Under the pieces are notes generated by a model, which saw only the letters and a list, made by a program, of their open reading frames with translations, was not told the origin of the DNA and ran no database searches. Shown piece after piece: positions 1 to 8,232 of a DNA stretch of 40,584 nt. The position numbers were made by a program, and so were the translations under genes. How positions within the stretch are numbered: the first letter of the stretch is position 1; every line of letters begins with the position of its first letter. The stretch comes from CAZERD01 sp964515405 (GTDB taxonomy: Bacteria > Campylobacterota_A > Desulfurellia > Desulfurellales > CAZERD01): assembly GCA_964515405.1 (NCBI GenBank), contig CAZERD010000011.1, forward strand, positions 1-40,584. Direction: 5' to 3'.

Positions 1-1132
1 GAAGCGCCATAGAAGAACGAGCAGAAATGGTATTCATCACAACAAATGGATAGCTCAATCCCAAGAACAGCATTATGCGTCTGGCTATATTTACAACATC
101 CGGATTAGTGGCAAATATACGCACCACGGAACCCGCATTCAATACCAGAGCAACATCCAGCAGACTGATAAAGGAAGTAGCTACAAACATGGTTACATAC
201 GCACCTCTAACAGATCTATCCACTCTCCCAAAACCCAAATTCTGCCCCACCACAACAAAAGAAGCATTGGCAAAACCAAATACCATAAATAGCAGTATTT
301 GATAAACCCTTATAACTATACCGTAGCTTGATATAGCCACCTGCGAGAGAAGACTTATTATCTTTATTAAGGCAAGCATACTTGATATCCTGAAAAACAG
401 CTGGAAGGTAGCGAACACCCCCTTAACGAGCAACTCTTTCATCCTCTCAAGGCTAATAGTCGCTGGCATAAAACCCATCTCCCTCTTCCTCAGAGAAAAC
501 CTTTGGACCACGACGCCTGCACCTACAGATACGATGGTGGCCACAGCAGCCCCGGATATACCCCAACCCAAAAGGAACATAAAAAACGGATCAAGTGCTA
601 TATTCATAACATTGGCTACCACCGACACCTTCAAGGACTGGGTCGGCGCATTACACGCCCTCAGTGCAGAGTTGTTCATAATAAATACAAACTGCAACGG
701 TAAACCAACCAAAGCCACCCTCAGATACTTAACTGCATAAGTATAAACCTTGTCTTTAAGCCCTATAAAACCAACAATATCTTTCAAAAAAGCAAGCCCT
801 ATTACAGCCAGTAAAACCGAGATAAAAACCGACAGAACAATCCCGTTTGAAAAGTACCTGCCGGCAACATCCTTTCTCCCTGCCCCTATGTACGTAGCTA
901 TAAATATACCACCTGCCGTTGCTACACCAATACCCAGTGACACAATAAGCATAAGCACCATGCTACTGGATACCAAGGCACCTATAGCCTGATAATGAAT
1001 CCTTGAGACGAAGAACGTATCTGTGAGATTAAAGAGCGTTTGAGAAATCATCTCCAGCATCATCGGTATGGAAAGGAGCACAACCCCCCTAAGTATGGAG
1101 CCCTTGGTGGGATCTATATCAAACTCTATCAC
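1..1132 (-). CDS. MATE-family efflux transporter (C-terminal part cut by window edge)
   Basis: Reading the minus strand from a GTG at 1132 gives an uninterrupted frame of 377 codons that runs off the left edge. The protein is very hydrophobic with repeated membrane segments and begins like a MATE (multidrug and toxin extrusion) carrier: a short polar N-terminus, then residues reading FFVSRIHYQAIGALVSS, close to the family's usual start of helix 1-2. Such proteins exchange Na+ or H+ for cationic drugs or metabolites across the inner membrane; the substrate cannot be told here. The GTG overlaps the TGA stop of the upstream M23 gene by four bases (GTGA), so it is probably translationally coupled. 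In-frame ATG codons about 24 codons later are possible alternative starts. The last ~70-80 residues of a normal 450-residue MATE are outside the window. Confidence 0.85.
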   Translation of the reverse strand, partial: MIEFDIDPTKGSILRGVVLLSIPMMLEMISQTLFNLTDTFFVSRIHYQAIGALVSSSMVLMLIVSLGIGVATAGGIFIATYIGAGRKDVAGRYFSNGIVLSVFISVLLAVIGLAFLKDIVGFIGLKDKVYTYAVKYLRVALVGLPLQFVFIMNNSALRACNAPTQSLKVSVVANVMNIALDPFFMFLLGWGISGAAVATIVSVGAGVVVQRFSLRKREMGFMPATISLERMKELLVKGVFATFQLFFRISSMLALIKIISLLSQVAISSYGIVIRVYQILLFMVFGFANASFVVVGQNLGFGRVDRSVRGAYVTMFVATSFISLLDVALVLNAGSVVRIFATNPDVVNIARRIMLFLGLSYPFVVMNTISARSSMAL

Positions 1133-2505
1133 TTGCTGTGCTTAACCATCACGGATAGCCTGGCTTTGGCTTTGTCTATCTTCAAAACTACATGAACTTT
1201 CAACCAATGAGGGTCCCAGAATTCAAGTGGATTAACGTAATACCCATCCACAAGTACATCAAAGTGTAAATGATCCCCTGCAGCAAGACCTGTGGCATCG
1301 GTAATAGCTATTATCTGATTCTTCTTCACCCTATCTCCTTCGTGCACGAGAAAACTACTCAAATGACCGTAAAGCGAGAAAATACCAAAACCGTGGTCAA
1401 GAATAAGAGCATTCCCATAGATACCAAGGTATCCTTCAAAAACCACAACACCACTATTGGCAGCGTTAACCTTGGCGTTCCTAACACTTGCCAGATCATA
1501 CCCCATATGATACTTGGTATCTATATGTCTCCCCTTATAATAGTAATACCTTTTTTCACCAAAAACGGAAGTAACTTCTGAACCGAATAGCTGAGAAAAA
1601 GCCCCATGCCACATCATTCTATCAACAGAGTGATTACAAATCCCCTTTATCCTATCAGAATCTTCCCTACGTACCACATCGTTGACATACAAAAAATCTT
1701 CAAGCAACGATCCCCTCTTATGTATACCCAACCTCCTCATAATCGTAAGCACCTTCGTCTCTATAAAACTATCGCTTATCCTTATACGAGAACTTTTCTC
1801 ATGTAGAAGGGAGTAATATACTGGTACATGAACCTTTGTAATATTACCAGCCTCATCCTCAGCCACAACATAGGTACTCCATCTCTTAGACCGGCTTATG
1901 GGATACGTGAAAAAACTCACAAACACATGGTCATCATGAAAAATAGAACGAGCCAGATAGGATTTAAACCTCACAACCCTACCATCAAACCTAACATTCA
2001 GAGATAAATCTTTTATCTTCCCGTTATCTTTCGCATAAAATACAACAAGAGCTGTGCCACCTTCCCTTATAAAGTCCGTGCCGCTGAGCAAATAAACATC
2101 CGGGGGTGTGTTATCAACTATTACCCTGTAAACTGCCTTCTTTGAAAACCCCCCAAAAAAATTATGGGTACTATCATCCTCCACATACACTACAAGCCTT
2201 GCTCTACCCTGCGGGAGAATCTTATCAGGCTTAAAACGAAGATGAAGCTCAGGTTTAAACACCTCGAATGTCTTCCTGAATACATCTATTTTTACGCCAC
2301 CCGATGATAGGAGATATATACAAACCCTCTTCACACCATACGGGTCTGAGAGGTTAACATCCACATAGGATTTATTCGATATATATCTCGGGCTTTTTAA
2401 AATCACCCTTATCCTATTCCCATGGAAAAGAGGAGTATATTGAAAAACAACAAAAAAAGCAACCAAAATCACTGCAACCAGTATAACAACTCTGTGTCTC
2501 TTCAC
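1129..2505 (-). CDS. Membrane-anchored M23 (LytM-type) peptidase, copy A
   Basis: 458 residues. An N-terminal membrane segment (about residues 5-22) is followed by a long extracytoplasmic region and a C-terminal M23/LytM endopeptidase domain (about 325-430). The zinc and catalytic residues are all visible: HxxxD at 333-337 (HMGYD), His381 in YGHLSS, and HxH at 412-414 (HLHFD). The family cleaves peptide cross-links in peptidoglycan, so this is probably a periplasmic, inner-membrane-tethered cell wall hydrolase. It sits 12 bases after a tandem paralog (copy B) that shares its whole architecture, including the shared middle motif LLSGxD near residues 140-145. It overlaps the MATE gene by four bases. 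Substrate specificity is unknown. Confidence 0.9.
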   Translation of the reverse strand: MKRHRVVILVAVILVAFFVVFQYTPLFHGNRIRVILKSPRYISNKSYVDVNLSDPYGVKRVCIYLLSSGGVKIDVFRKTFEVFKPELHLRFKPDKILPQGRARLVVYVEDDSTHNFFGGFSKKAVYRVIVDNTPPDVYLLSGTDFIREGGTALVVFYAKDNGKIKDLSLNVRFDGRVVRFKSYLARSIFHDDHVFVSFFTYPISRSKRWSTYVVAEDEAGNITKVHVPVYYSLLHEKSSRIRISDSFIETKVLTIMRRLGIHKRGSLLEDFLYVNDVVRREDSDRIKGICNHSVDRMMWHGAFSQLFGSEVTSVFGEKRYYYYKGRHIDTKYHMGYDLASVRNAKVNAANSGVVVFEGYLGIYGNALILDHGFGIFSLYGHLSSFLVHEGDRVKKNQIIAITDATGLAAGDHLHFDVLVDGYYVNPLEFWDPHWLKVHVVLKIDKAKARLSVMVKHSK

Positions 2506-2517
2506 GAAATACCTTTC

Positions 2518-3903
2518 CTAATAATTGTCCAAGAGTGCAAGCCTTACCTTGGCATGCCTTATCTTATCCATTACGTTGTATCTCATCCATCTTGGGTCCC
2601 ACCAATCAAGTGGATTCACAAACCACCCACTCAGCAAGATCCCAAAGTCAACATGATCACCAAAAGCCAAACCCGTCGTATCCGATATAGCAACGTACTG
2701 GTTCCTTGCAACCCGGGCCCCTACTGGTACAAGATAGCTACTCAGATGACTGTATATACTAAACACACCAAATCCATGATCTATTATCAGGGTTTTTCCA
2801 AACACACCTATATAACCTTCATACACGACCTTACCAGCGTTTGAGGCATTAACCATAGCATGGGCTACACTGGCCAGATCATACCCGGGATGATAGAAAG
2901 GAGTCTTGAATATAACCTCATGCCGATAAATCCATCTCCTCATCACATAAAAGCCAGTCTCAACCTTTGAGTGAAACAGTTGGGTAAACGGATACCTCCT
3001 CCACAGGAACTCATTTTTAGAGTGAGAGCATATTTTCCTTATCTCTTTCAGATTATCCGGAAACACCTTGTGCATTAGGTACAAAAATCCCTCCAGCACA
3101 TCACCCTTAAAATGTATACCCTCATGGCTAAATATCTCTTTGATCTTTCGGTTCATAAAGTTCTTCCTAAGATACACATGCGGTCTTCTGACCCGAGGAA
3201 CATAGTAATATACTGGGACATGAACAGTTATTACGTTGTTCGCTTCGTCTTCAACCACAACGGATGTATTCCAGTTATGAATTCTACTGTATGGATATGT
3301 AAAAAACCCAATATACACAGGCTTCCCATCAAACATGCCGCTTGCATTATAAGCCCTGAAAACAGCCCTTCTTCCAGCACCATAGGTTACTTTAATAAAC
3401 ACCTTTTTCAACGGTATGCGATCTTTCACATAAAAAATAGCTATACCAGAACCACCAGCAGCCATATTGTCTATACCACTGAGCAGATAAACCTGAGGTG
3501 GAGTCGAATCAATAATAACGGAGCGCACTACTCTCCTTGAGAAGCCACCAAAAAAATTCCTCTTGCTGTAATCCGAAACACGAACAACAAACTGCGCCTT
3601 ACCGTTAGGCAACTTCTTTGAAGTTTTGAAACTTACCTTGAATTCCTTCACAGACTTGGTTAAAAACACCTTCTTATATAACAACACAGGCACACCCATT
3701 GAGTATACCTCAACCTTGATTTCCCTCAGGGGATACCTATCCTTAATATTTATTACAACAGGTTTACTGGGGGAATAATACTTCTCAGGGGACACAACAT
3801 GCACCGCAATGGCATTTCCAGAAACCACAGGGGTAAACCTAAGGGCAAGATACACAACCACTCCCAAACCCAGCAAAATCAACAGTATGTTCGCTTTCCT
3901 CAC
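2518..3903 (-). CDS. Membrane-anchored M23-like protein, copy B, altered zinc motif
   Basis: 461 residues, with the same layout as its neighbour: N-terminal membrane segment (about 5-22), long periplasmic domain, C-terminal LytM/M23 domain. HxxxD (HPGYD) and the YSHLSS histidine are kept, but the expected HxH reads H417-V-D419 (HVDF). The second His, normally a zinc ligand, is an Asp, encoded by GAC. Families such as EnvC and NlpD use degenerate LytM domains as activators of amidases rather than as enzymes, so this copy may be a regulator or partner of the intact copy A; alternatively Asp could still bind metal. It starts four bases after the cvpA stop codon, inside the same operon. Confidence 0.88.
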   Translation of the reverse strand: MRKANILLILLGLGVVVYLALRFTPVVSGNAIAVHVVSPEKYYSPSKPVVINIKDRYPLREIKVEVYSMGVPVLLYKKVFLTKSVKEFKVSFKTSKKLPNGKAQFVVRVSDYSKRNFFGGFSRRVVRSVIIDSTPPQVYLLSGIDNMAAGGSGIAIFYVKDRIPLKKVFIKVTYGAGRRAVFRAYNASGMFDGKPVYIGFFTYPYSRIHNWNTSVVVEDEANNVITVHVPVYYYVPRVRRPHVYLRKNFMNRKIKEIFSHEGIHFKGDVLEGFLYLMHKVFPDNLKEIRKICSHSKNEFLWRRYPFTQLFHSKVETGFYVMRRWIYRHEVIFKTPFYHPGYDLASVAHAMVNASNAGKVVYEGYIGVFGKTLIIDHGFGVFSIYSHLSSYLVPVGARVARNQYVAISDTTGLAFGDHVDFGILLSGWFVNPLDWWDPRWMRYNVMDKIRHAKVRLALLDNY

Positions 3904-3906
3904 GCC

Positions 3907-4410
3907 TTACCTCCCAAGTCGTCTTAGTTGTTTATCTATTGCGGATGTTATCCGTTTGTTCGACACTATATAGTCCGCATATGAATATATCAATGAACTC
4001 TTTCTGAGGACACCTTCAGTACCTCTCAGAAAAGGAAGATTGTGAACAAAAAAAGCAAAGATTACTATCACGAACGCTCCTTTAACGATGCCTACAACAA
4101 AACCAAGACTCCTGTTTAAGAATCCAAGCTCTATCTTATCAAGAAATCGGGAAAACATGATACCGACTCCGAAGATAATCATGTAAACAGCAAAAAATAC
4201 CAGTGCAAACACCAATATTTCGCCAACGGTTACGTTTACTCTCCCATATTTGGCTACAATTTCCCCCAGAGGAACATTTACGTTGATAGCCAACACAACA
4301 GCAAGAACAAGACCTACAAGTCCGAACACCTCTTTGACAAGACCACGAATCAACCCCTTCACAGCAAGGACAAATATAAACACAAGGAAGACAATATCCA
4401 TTACGTGCAT
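3907..4410 (-). CDS. cvpA: CvpA family membrane protein
   Basis: 167 residues with about four membrane helices and the CvpA pattern: MDIVFLVFIFVLAVKGLIRG at the N-terminus, a glycine-rich second helix, and LGFVVGIVKGAFV near residues 102-114. CvpA proteins are inner-membrane proteins first linked to colicin V production and later to envelope stress and bile tolerance; their mechanism is unresolved. The ATG at 4410 overlaps the end of the preceding NFACT gene by ten bases. A second ATG at 4401, which shares one base with that gene's TAA stop, gives the more usual CvpA start (MDIVF). Neither has a clear Shine-Dalgarno sequence, so re-initiation from the upstream gene is likely. Confidence 0.85.
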   Translation of the reverse strand: MHVMDIVFLVFIFVLAVKGLIRGLVKEVFGLVGLVLAVVLAINVNVPLGEIVAKYGRVNVTVGEILVFALVFFAVYMIIFGVGIMFSRFLDKIELGFLNRSLGFVVGIVKGAFVIVIFAFFVHNLPFLRGTEGVLRKSSLIYSYADYIVSNKRITSAIDKQLRRLGR

Positions 4411-5954
4411 AAATCAACCCTGATGGTCTTAAAATTAGAATAAATAACCATACCCGGCTTTAAGCCTCTGGGTTTTTTAACATATCTCGCAAATGTAAAA
4501 TCTATGTCAACCTTATCCCTTACCTTTGTACGCTTAGCTACCTCTATAGCACACCGTAGTATAACACCCTCATCAATGCTTTTCAATCTATTGGGATTCT
4601 TGAGGATAAGATGGGGACCAGGCCGTCCATGCGGATGGAACCACAAATCACCTCCTCTCGCCAGTTTTAAAACATAGTCATTTCCACGGGCATTCTTTCC
4701 CACATACACATCAAACCCGCTTATTTCCAATCTCTCATACGGAGGTGTTTTCACGGCCTTAACCTTGAATGGCCTCTGAATAAATCCCTCCTCCATAAGC
4801 AGGTCCTCTATCGACACCAAGTCGGCCAGCGTATCTGAGCGCTCTACGTCAAACAATAACTGGGAAACATATTCCCTTTCGCGGATTGTTTCACTCTTCC
4901 TCCTCTTGATAAAAGACACTGAGCGTTTCAGCTTTCTGTACCTCTTGAAATACGCATCAGCATTTTCAAAAACACTCTTCGTTCTATCAATAGGTATCTC
5001 AATGGGAGCGTTCGTATAAACATCTATGCAACGCACGTAACCGTCTCTACTTGGTACTGCATCTGGATGAGCCATAAGGTTTTCAGCGTACACCCTCAGA
5101 TGTTCGCACTCGCCTGTGTTTCTCAAGTCCTCCTCTATCTTTTTAAGTCTCACCTTAAGGGAAGAAAGTCTCTTCTTTATAGCAGAAATAATGTGATCCT
5201 TCCTCTGCTTGAAAGCAAGCTCTCTCGGCCTTAAAACAACCATCTCCTCTACCTCTCTCTCCCCAATGGGTGAGTGTTCAATCCCCACGTCCACGGAAAA
5301 GGGATAAACTTCTCTACCGCCGTAGATGTTTAGGGAAAATCTGTGGGCACTAAAAGCTTCACGGGCAGCTCTGAGCACACTAGTAAATTTTTCAGGTGTA
5401 TCAACCACCCTTCTCAAAAAACCACCCATACCCAGTATATTCTCCCCCCTTATGTAAGCATCCCTCAAATACTCTTCATCTTCCAGCATCATATCGGGCA
5501 TTCCAGAAACAACAGGAAAATACTTTTTCATCCCACGGAGTCTTTTGACCTTATATGCATGAATAACATAGCCATCCTCACCAACCAGAACAGCATTGGT
5601 GGCCCTATCCAACAGTTCAACTACCAAGTTAAATTTCCTCACAATACCACCCCTCGCGTCGACAAACCTAAACGTAACTACCCTCTCAAGTCCCCTATGA
5701 AAAATCTCATCAAGTATAAGATGATGGAGCTTGCTCCTCATCATGGAGAAAAAACTATTGGAGGTTTTTATAGGATCAAAGCACAAAGAGGTCGTGATGA
5801 GGGATGGATTCTGAGTAGATAAATTGATGTAAATACGCTGCTCACCAAAGCCTAAAACGAACTCCTGTTCCGAAGGAAACAAAATAGAAGATATCCTTTG
5901 CCCTTCTAACCCCCGGCTTTTTTCAACAAAATATTTTATAAGGAAATGATTCAT
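4401..5954 (-). CDS. rqcH: NFACT-family ribosome quality control protein (RqcH-like)
   Basis: 517 residues from the ATG at 5954. NFACT-N domain (about 1-200) is followed by a charged helical, probably coiled-coil middle (about 250-385) and an NFACT-R domain at the C-terminus, with the motif VYVGKNARGNDYV and then DLWFHPHGRPGPHLIL. Bacterial members (RqcH, formerly annotated fibronectin-binding) bind stalled 50S subunits and recruit tRNA-Ala to add C-terminal alanine tails. I chose 5954 over an upstream TTG (5960) because GAGGG at 5961-5965 sits six bases before it. That site lies inside a hairpin shared with the end of rpsU, so expression is probably tied to rpsU translation. Confidence 0.88.
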   Translation of the reverse strand: MNHFLIKYFVEKSRGLEGQRISSILFPSEQEFVLGFGEQRIYINLSTQNPSLITTSLCFDPIKTSNSFFSMMRSKLHHLILDEIFHRGLERVVTFRFVDARGGIVRKFNLVVELLDRATNAVLVGEDGYVIHAYKVKRLRGMKKYFPVVSGMPDMMLEDEEYLRDAYIRGENILGMGGFLRRVVDTPEKFTSVLRAAREAFSAHRFSLNIYGGREVYPFSVDVGIEHSPIGEREVEEMVVLRPRELAFKQRKDHIISAIKKRLSSLKVRLKKIEEDLRNTGECEHLRVYAENLMAHPDAVPSRDGYVRCIDVYTNAPIEIPIDRTKSVFENADAYFKRYRKLKRSVSFIKRRKSETIREREYVSQLLFDVERSDTLADLVSIEDLLMEEGFIQRPFKVKAVKTPPYERLEISGFDVYVGKNARGNDYVLKLARGGDLWFHPHGRPGPHLILKNPNRLKSIDEGVILRCAIEVAKRTKVRDKVDIDFTFARYVKKPRGLKPGMVIYSNFKTIRVDLCT

Positions 5955-5981
5955 AGGCAACCCTCAAATAGAGGGCTACCT
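5955..5981 (-). promoter_or_regulatory. Intercistronic hairpin joining rpsU stop to the NFACT ribosome binding site
   Basis: On the minus strand the transcript can form an 11-bp stem (arms 5971-5981 and 5955-5965, two G-U pairs) with the five-base loop TATTT. The 5' arm contains the TAG stop of rpsU; the 3' arm contains the GAGGG ribosome binding site of the NFACT gene, whose ATG follows directly. No T-tract follows, so it does not look like a terminator. A ribosome finishing rpsU would open it, suggesting translational coupling. This role is inferred. Confidence 0.6.
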
Positions 5982-6182
5982 ATGTCTCTTCTCTGCAAGT
6001 TTACGACGTTTGAGAGCCTTTTTCCGCGCTGCGATAGACTTTTTCTTCCTCTTAACACTCGGCTTCTCATAATACTCTCTTTTCTTTATCTCAGAGAGTA
6101 TGCCGTTTCTTTCGCACTGTTTCTTAAAACGCTTCAAAGCCTCTTCAAAACTCTCGCCCTCTCTGACGATAACGCCCGGCAA
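5976..6182 (-). CDS. rpsU: 30S ribosomal protein S21
   Basis: 68 residues with the standard S21 pattern PGVIVREGESFEEALKRF near the N-terminus and a very basic Lys/Arg-rich tail ending AEKRHR. S21 lies on the platform of the small subunit and helps initiation at Shine-Dalgarno sites. The start is TTG at 6182: a strong ribosome binding site (GAGGGGTGA) lies six bases upstream, and the ATG three to ten bases before it is in another frame. TTG may keep initiation weak. A promoter lies inside the end of priA, so rpsU can be transcribed apart from it. The next gene downstream acts on ribosomes too. Confidence 0.95.
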   Translation of the reverse strand: MPGVIVREGESFEEALKRFKKQCERNGILSEIKKREYYEKPSVKRKKKSIAARKKALKRRKLAEKRHR

Positions 6183-6219
6183 AAAACATCACCCCTCTTT
6201 CAGATGATTTAGTCCATTG

Positions 6220-6248
6220 ATTATATTAGAAAAAGTTTACGGGGTCAA
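6220..6248 (-). promoter_or_regulatory. Sigma70-type promoter for rpsU, at the 3' end of priA
   Basis: On the minus strand TTGACC (6243-6248) and a perfect TATAAT (6220-6225) are separated by 17 bases. The -35 box lies in the last codons of priA and the -10 box just after its stop. The predicted start near 6213 leaves a leader of about 30 bases before rpsU. Confidence 0.6.
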
Positions 6249-8133
6249 CATCAAAATAAATTCCTCTCCTTTTCAGCCTATGGATCATCCTCAAAGCCGC
6301 AATCACTTTGTCAGTTTTCAAAAGGATATGAAAACGGTAGTAATTCTTCATTCTATAAAGAGGGCATTTCGAAACACCTACAACAGAAAAACCATTGCTC
6401 TTGAGGATAGATTCCATCCCTTTGGATATCTCAAGAGCCTTGTCTTCATTCCTATGCTCAACCACAATCCTTATCAAATGCGAAAATGGAGGATAGCCAA
6501 AAGGTCTTCTTCTTTCTATCTCAGTTTCAAGGAAAGCTTTAAAATCATGTTTTATAACATAACCCACCAACTCATTCTCCCCTGATGTGCCCTGAATTAT
6601 AACCTCACCTGGACCCTGTCTGCCACTCCTGCCAGCAGTTTGAATCAGCAGAGCAACAAAGCGTTCATTTGCTCTAAAGTCCGGGACACCTATCATGGAA
6701 TCCGCATTTAGTATCACCACAAGACCTATATGGGATATATCATGACCCTTTGAAAGCATCTGCGTACCAACAAGTATATCAATCCTACCGGCTCTCAGTT
6801 CACCAAGTATCCTGTCAAATTCCCCTTTCGTAGAGACTGAGTCCCTATCCAGTCTTTCAACTTTAAAACCCGGAAACTCCTTCCTCAACTCCTCTTCAAC
6901 TCTCTGCGTCCCAAACCCCACAGGTTCCAGTTCAACACTCCTACACTTGGGACACCTAAGAAAGACAGGAAAAGAAGCATCACACCAGTGACACTTCAAA
7001 GAATTCGAACTCTTATGATACGTAAGAGAAACACTACAGTTAGGGCATACAAGAACATTTCCACATGCCCGACATACAACATAGTTGGCAAAACCCCTGC
7101 GATTTATGAGCACAGCCACGGTTTTTGAGGCGTCCTTAGTATCCTGTATCTTCCTTCGGGCTCCCTCAGCCAACAGTTCACTCCCAACAGGCACGAACGT
7201 AACCCGCGGCATACTAACACCAACTCTCTCCGTAAGTTCGAACAACCTGTACTTACCACTCCTGGCTTTGTAGTAATCCTCAACCAAAGGAGTAGCAGAA
7301 CCTAGAACCACTGGTATTCCCCGAAGCTTAGCCCTGTATATAACAACATCCTTTGCATTGTATCTCGGAGTATTTTCCTGCTTGTATGAATCATCATTCT
7401 CCTCATCCACCACAACAATACCAACACCTTCAAAATCAACAAACACCGCGGATCTCGTACCAATCATTACAGCGGGCGCTCTACGCTTGAAATCAAGGTA
7501 TTCCCTAAGTCTCTGCTTCGGGGTGAGACGGGAATGAAAAACCCTAACAACATCCTCTCCAAACCTTGAAGAAAACACATCCACATACTGTGGGGTAAGA
7601 ACAATTTCCGGAACAAGCACCAGTGCCTTACCACCAGCCTCCAAAACTCTCTTGATTAGCCTTAAATAAATTTCAGTTTTACCAGACCCAGTAACACCAA
7701 ACAGGAGATTTACATTGAATCCTTTTTCTTGTGCTATCTCCTCATATACACGCCTCTGGGCCCTAGTCAACTTCCTGTCGTCACTCGTCCACAAAAATTT
7801 TCCATCAACGGGACGAACATCAATGGGCTCCCTGATGGTAAAAATTCTCTTCGGAAAAGCACTTCTTAAAACCAATCCTCTTTCCGAAACATAATAAAAT
7901 GACACAAAATCAATGGTCTTCCTCAAATCATCTCTAAGTAATACCGTTTCATCCAACACATCAATAATAGGCTTGGTAGGGTAACCAGGTTCCTTTTCCT
8001 CAGAATACACAAAACCTACCCTCTCAGTCCCTCTAAAATTCACAAGAACACGCATACCCAAAGGTACATTGGCATCGGAACTATAAACAAACCCGTTGGT
8101 GGCGTTGGGAAAAAGAACCAGATAATAAAACAT
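6226..8133 (-). CDS. priA: Primosomal replication restart helicase PriA
   Basis: 635 residues, somewhat shorter than E. coli PriA (732), mainly in the N-terminal DNA-binding region. Walker A is GVTGSGKT at 146-153. The Walker B box, usually DEEH, reads D243-E-E-N246, followed by the normal DDSYKQ. A zinc-binding insert with four CxxC pairs follows (CRACG, CPNC, CHWC, CPKC), then helicase motifs including GTQMLSKGHD and QTAGRSGR. PriA recognises abandoned forks and reloads the replicative helicase. Its ATG lies about seven bases after a TAAAAT box with no ribosome binding site between, so the mRNA could be leaderless. The divergent gene is pepD. Confidence 0.95.
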   Translation of the reverse strand: MFYYLVLFPNATNGFVYSSDANVPLGMRVLVNFRGTERVGFVYSEEKEPGYPTKPIIDVLDETVLLRDDLRKTIDFVSFYYVSERGLVLRSAFPKRIFTIREPIDVRPVDGKFLWTSDDRKLTRAQRRVYEEIAQEKGFNVNLLFGVTGSGKTEIYLRLIKRVLEAGGKALVLVPEIVLTPQYVDVFSSRFGEDVVRVFHSRLTPKQRLREYLDFKRRAPAVMIGTRSAVFVDFEGVGIVVVDEENDDSYKQENTPRYNAKDVVIYRAKLRGIPVVLGSATPLVEDYYKARSGKYRLFELTERVGVSMPRVTFVPVGSELLAEGARRKIQDTKDASKTVAVLINRRGFANYVVCRACGNVLVCPNCSVSLTYHKSSNSLKCHWCDASFPVFLRCPKCRSVELEPVGFGTQRVEEELRKEFPGFKVERLDRDSVSTKGEFDRILGELRAGRIDILVGTQMLSKGHDISHIGLVVILNADSMIGVPDFRANERFVALLIQTAGRSGRQGPGEVIIQGTSGENELVGYVIKHDFKAFLETEIERRRPFGYPPFSHLIRIVVEHRNEDKALEISKGMESILKSNGFSVVGVSKCPLYRMKNYYRFHILLKTDKVIAALRMIHRLKRRGIYFDVDPVNFF

Positions 8134-8139
8134 GCACCC

Positions 8140-8168
8140 ATTTTATGTGAAGGACGAACACACCGCAA
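8140..8168 (-). promoter_or_regulatory. Candidate promoter for priA
   Basis: Minus-strand TTGCGG (8163-8168) and TAAAAT (8140-8145) are 17 bases apart. The -10 box ends seven bases before the priA ATG, so the predicted start falls on or next to that codon. The -35 match is weak. Confidence 0.4.
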
Positions 8169-8172
8169 GGAG

Positions 8173-8201
8173 TTTACATAAATGAAGATAATGCGTATAC
8201 T
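8173..8201 (+). promoter_or_regulatory. Candidate promoter for the pepD-efp operon
   Basis: Plus-strand TTTACA (8173-8178) and TATACT (8196-8201) are 17 bases apart, with a strong G-rich ribosome binding site (GGGGGGGTGA) just before the pepD ATG at 8233. It is back to back with the candidate priA promoter in a 99-base divergent gap. Confidence 0.55.
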
Positions 8202-8232
8202 TAAGGGAATCAACAAGATGGGGGGGTGAAAC

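Noticed and set aside
5955..5981. The rpsU/NFACT hairpin as an intrinsic terminator
   Set aside because: The stem is followed by CCTATGAATC-type sequence with no run of T.
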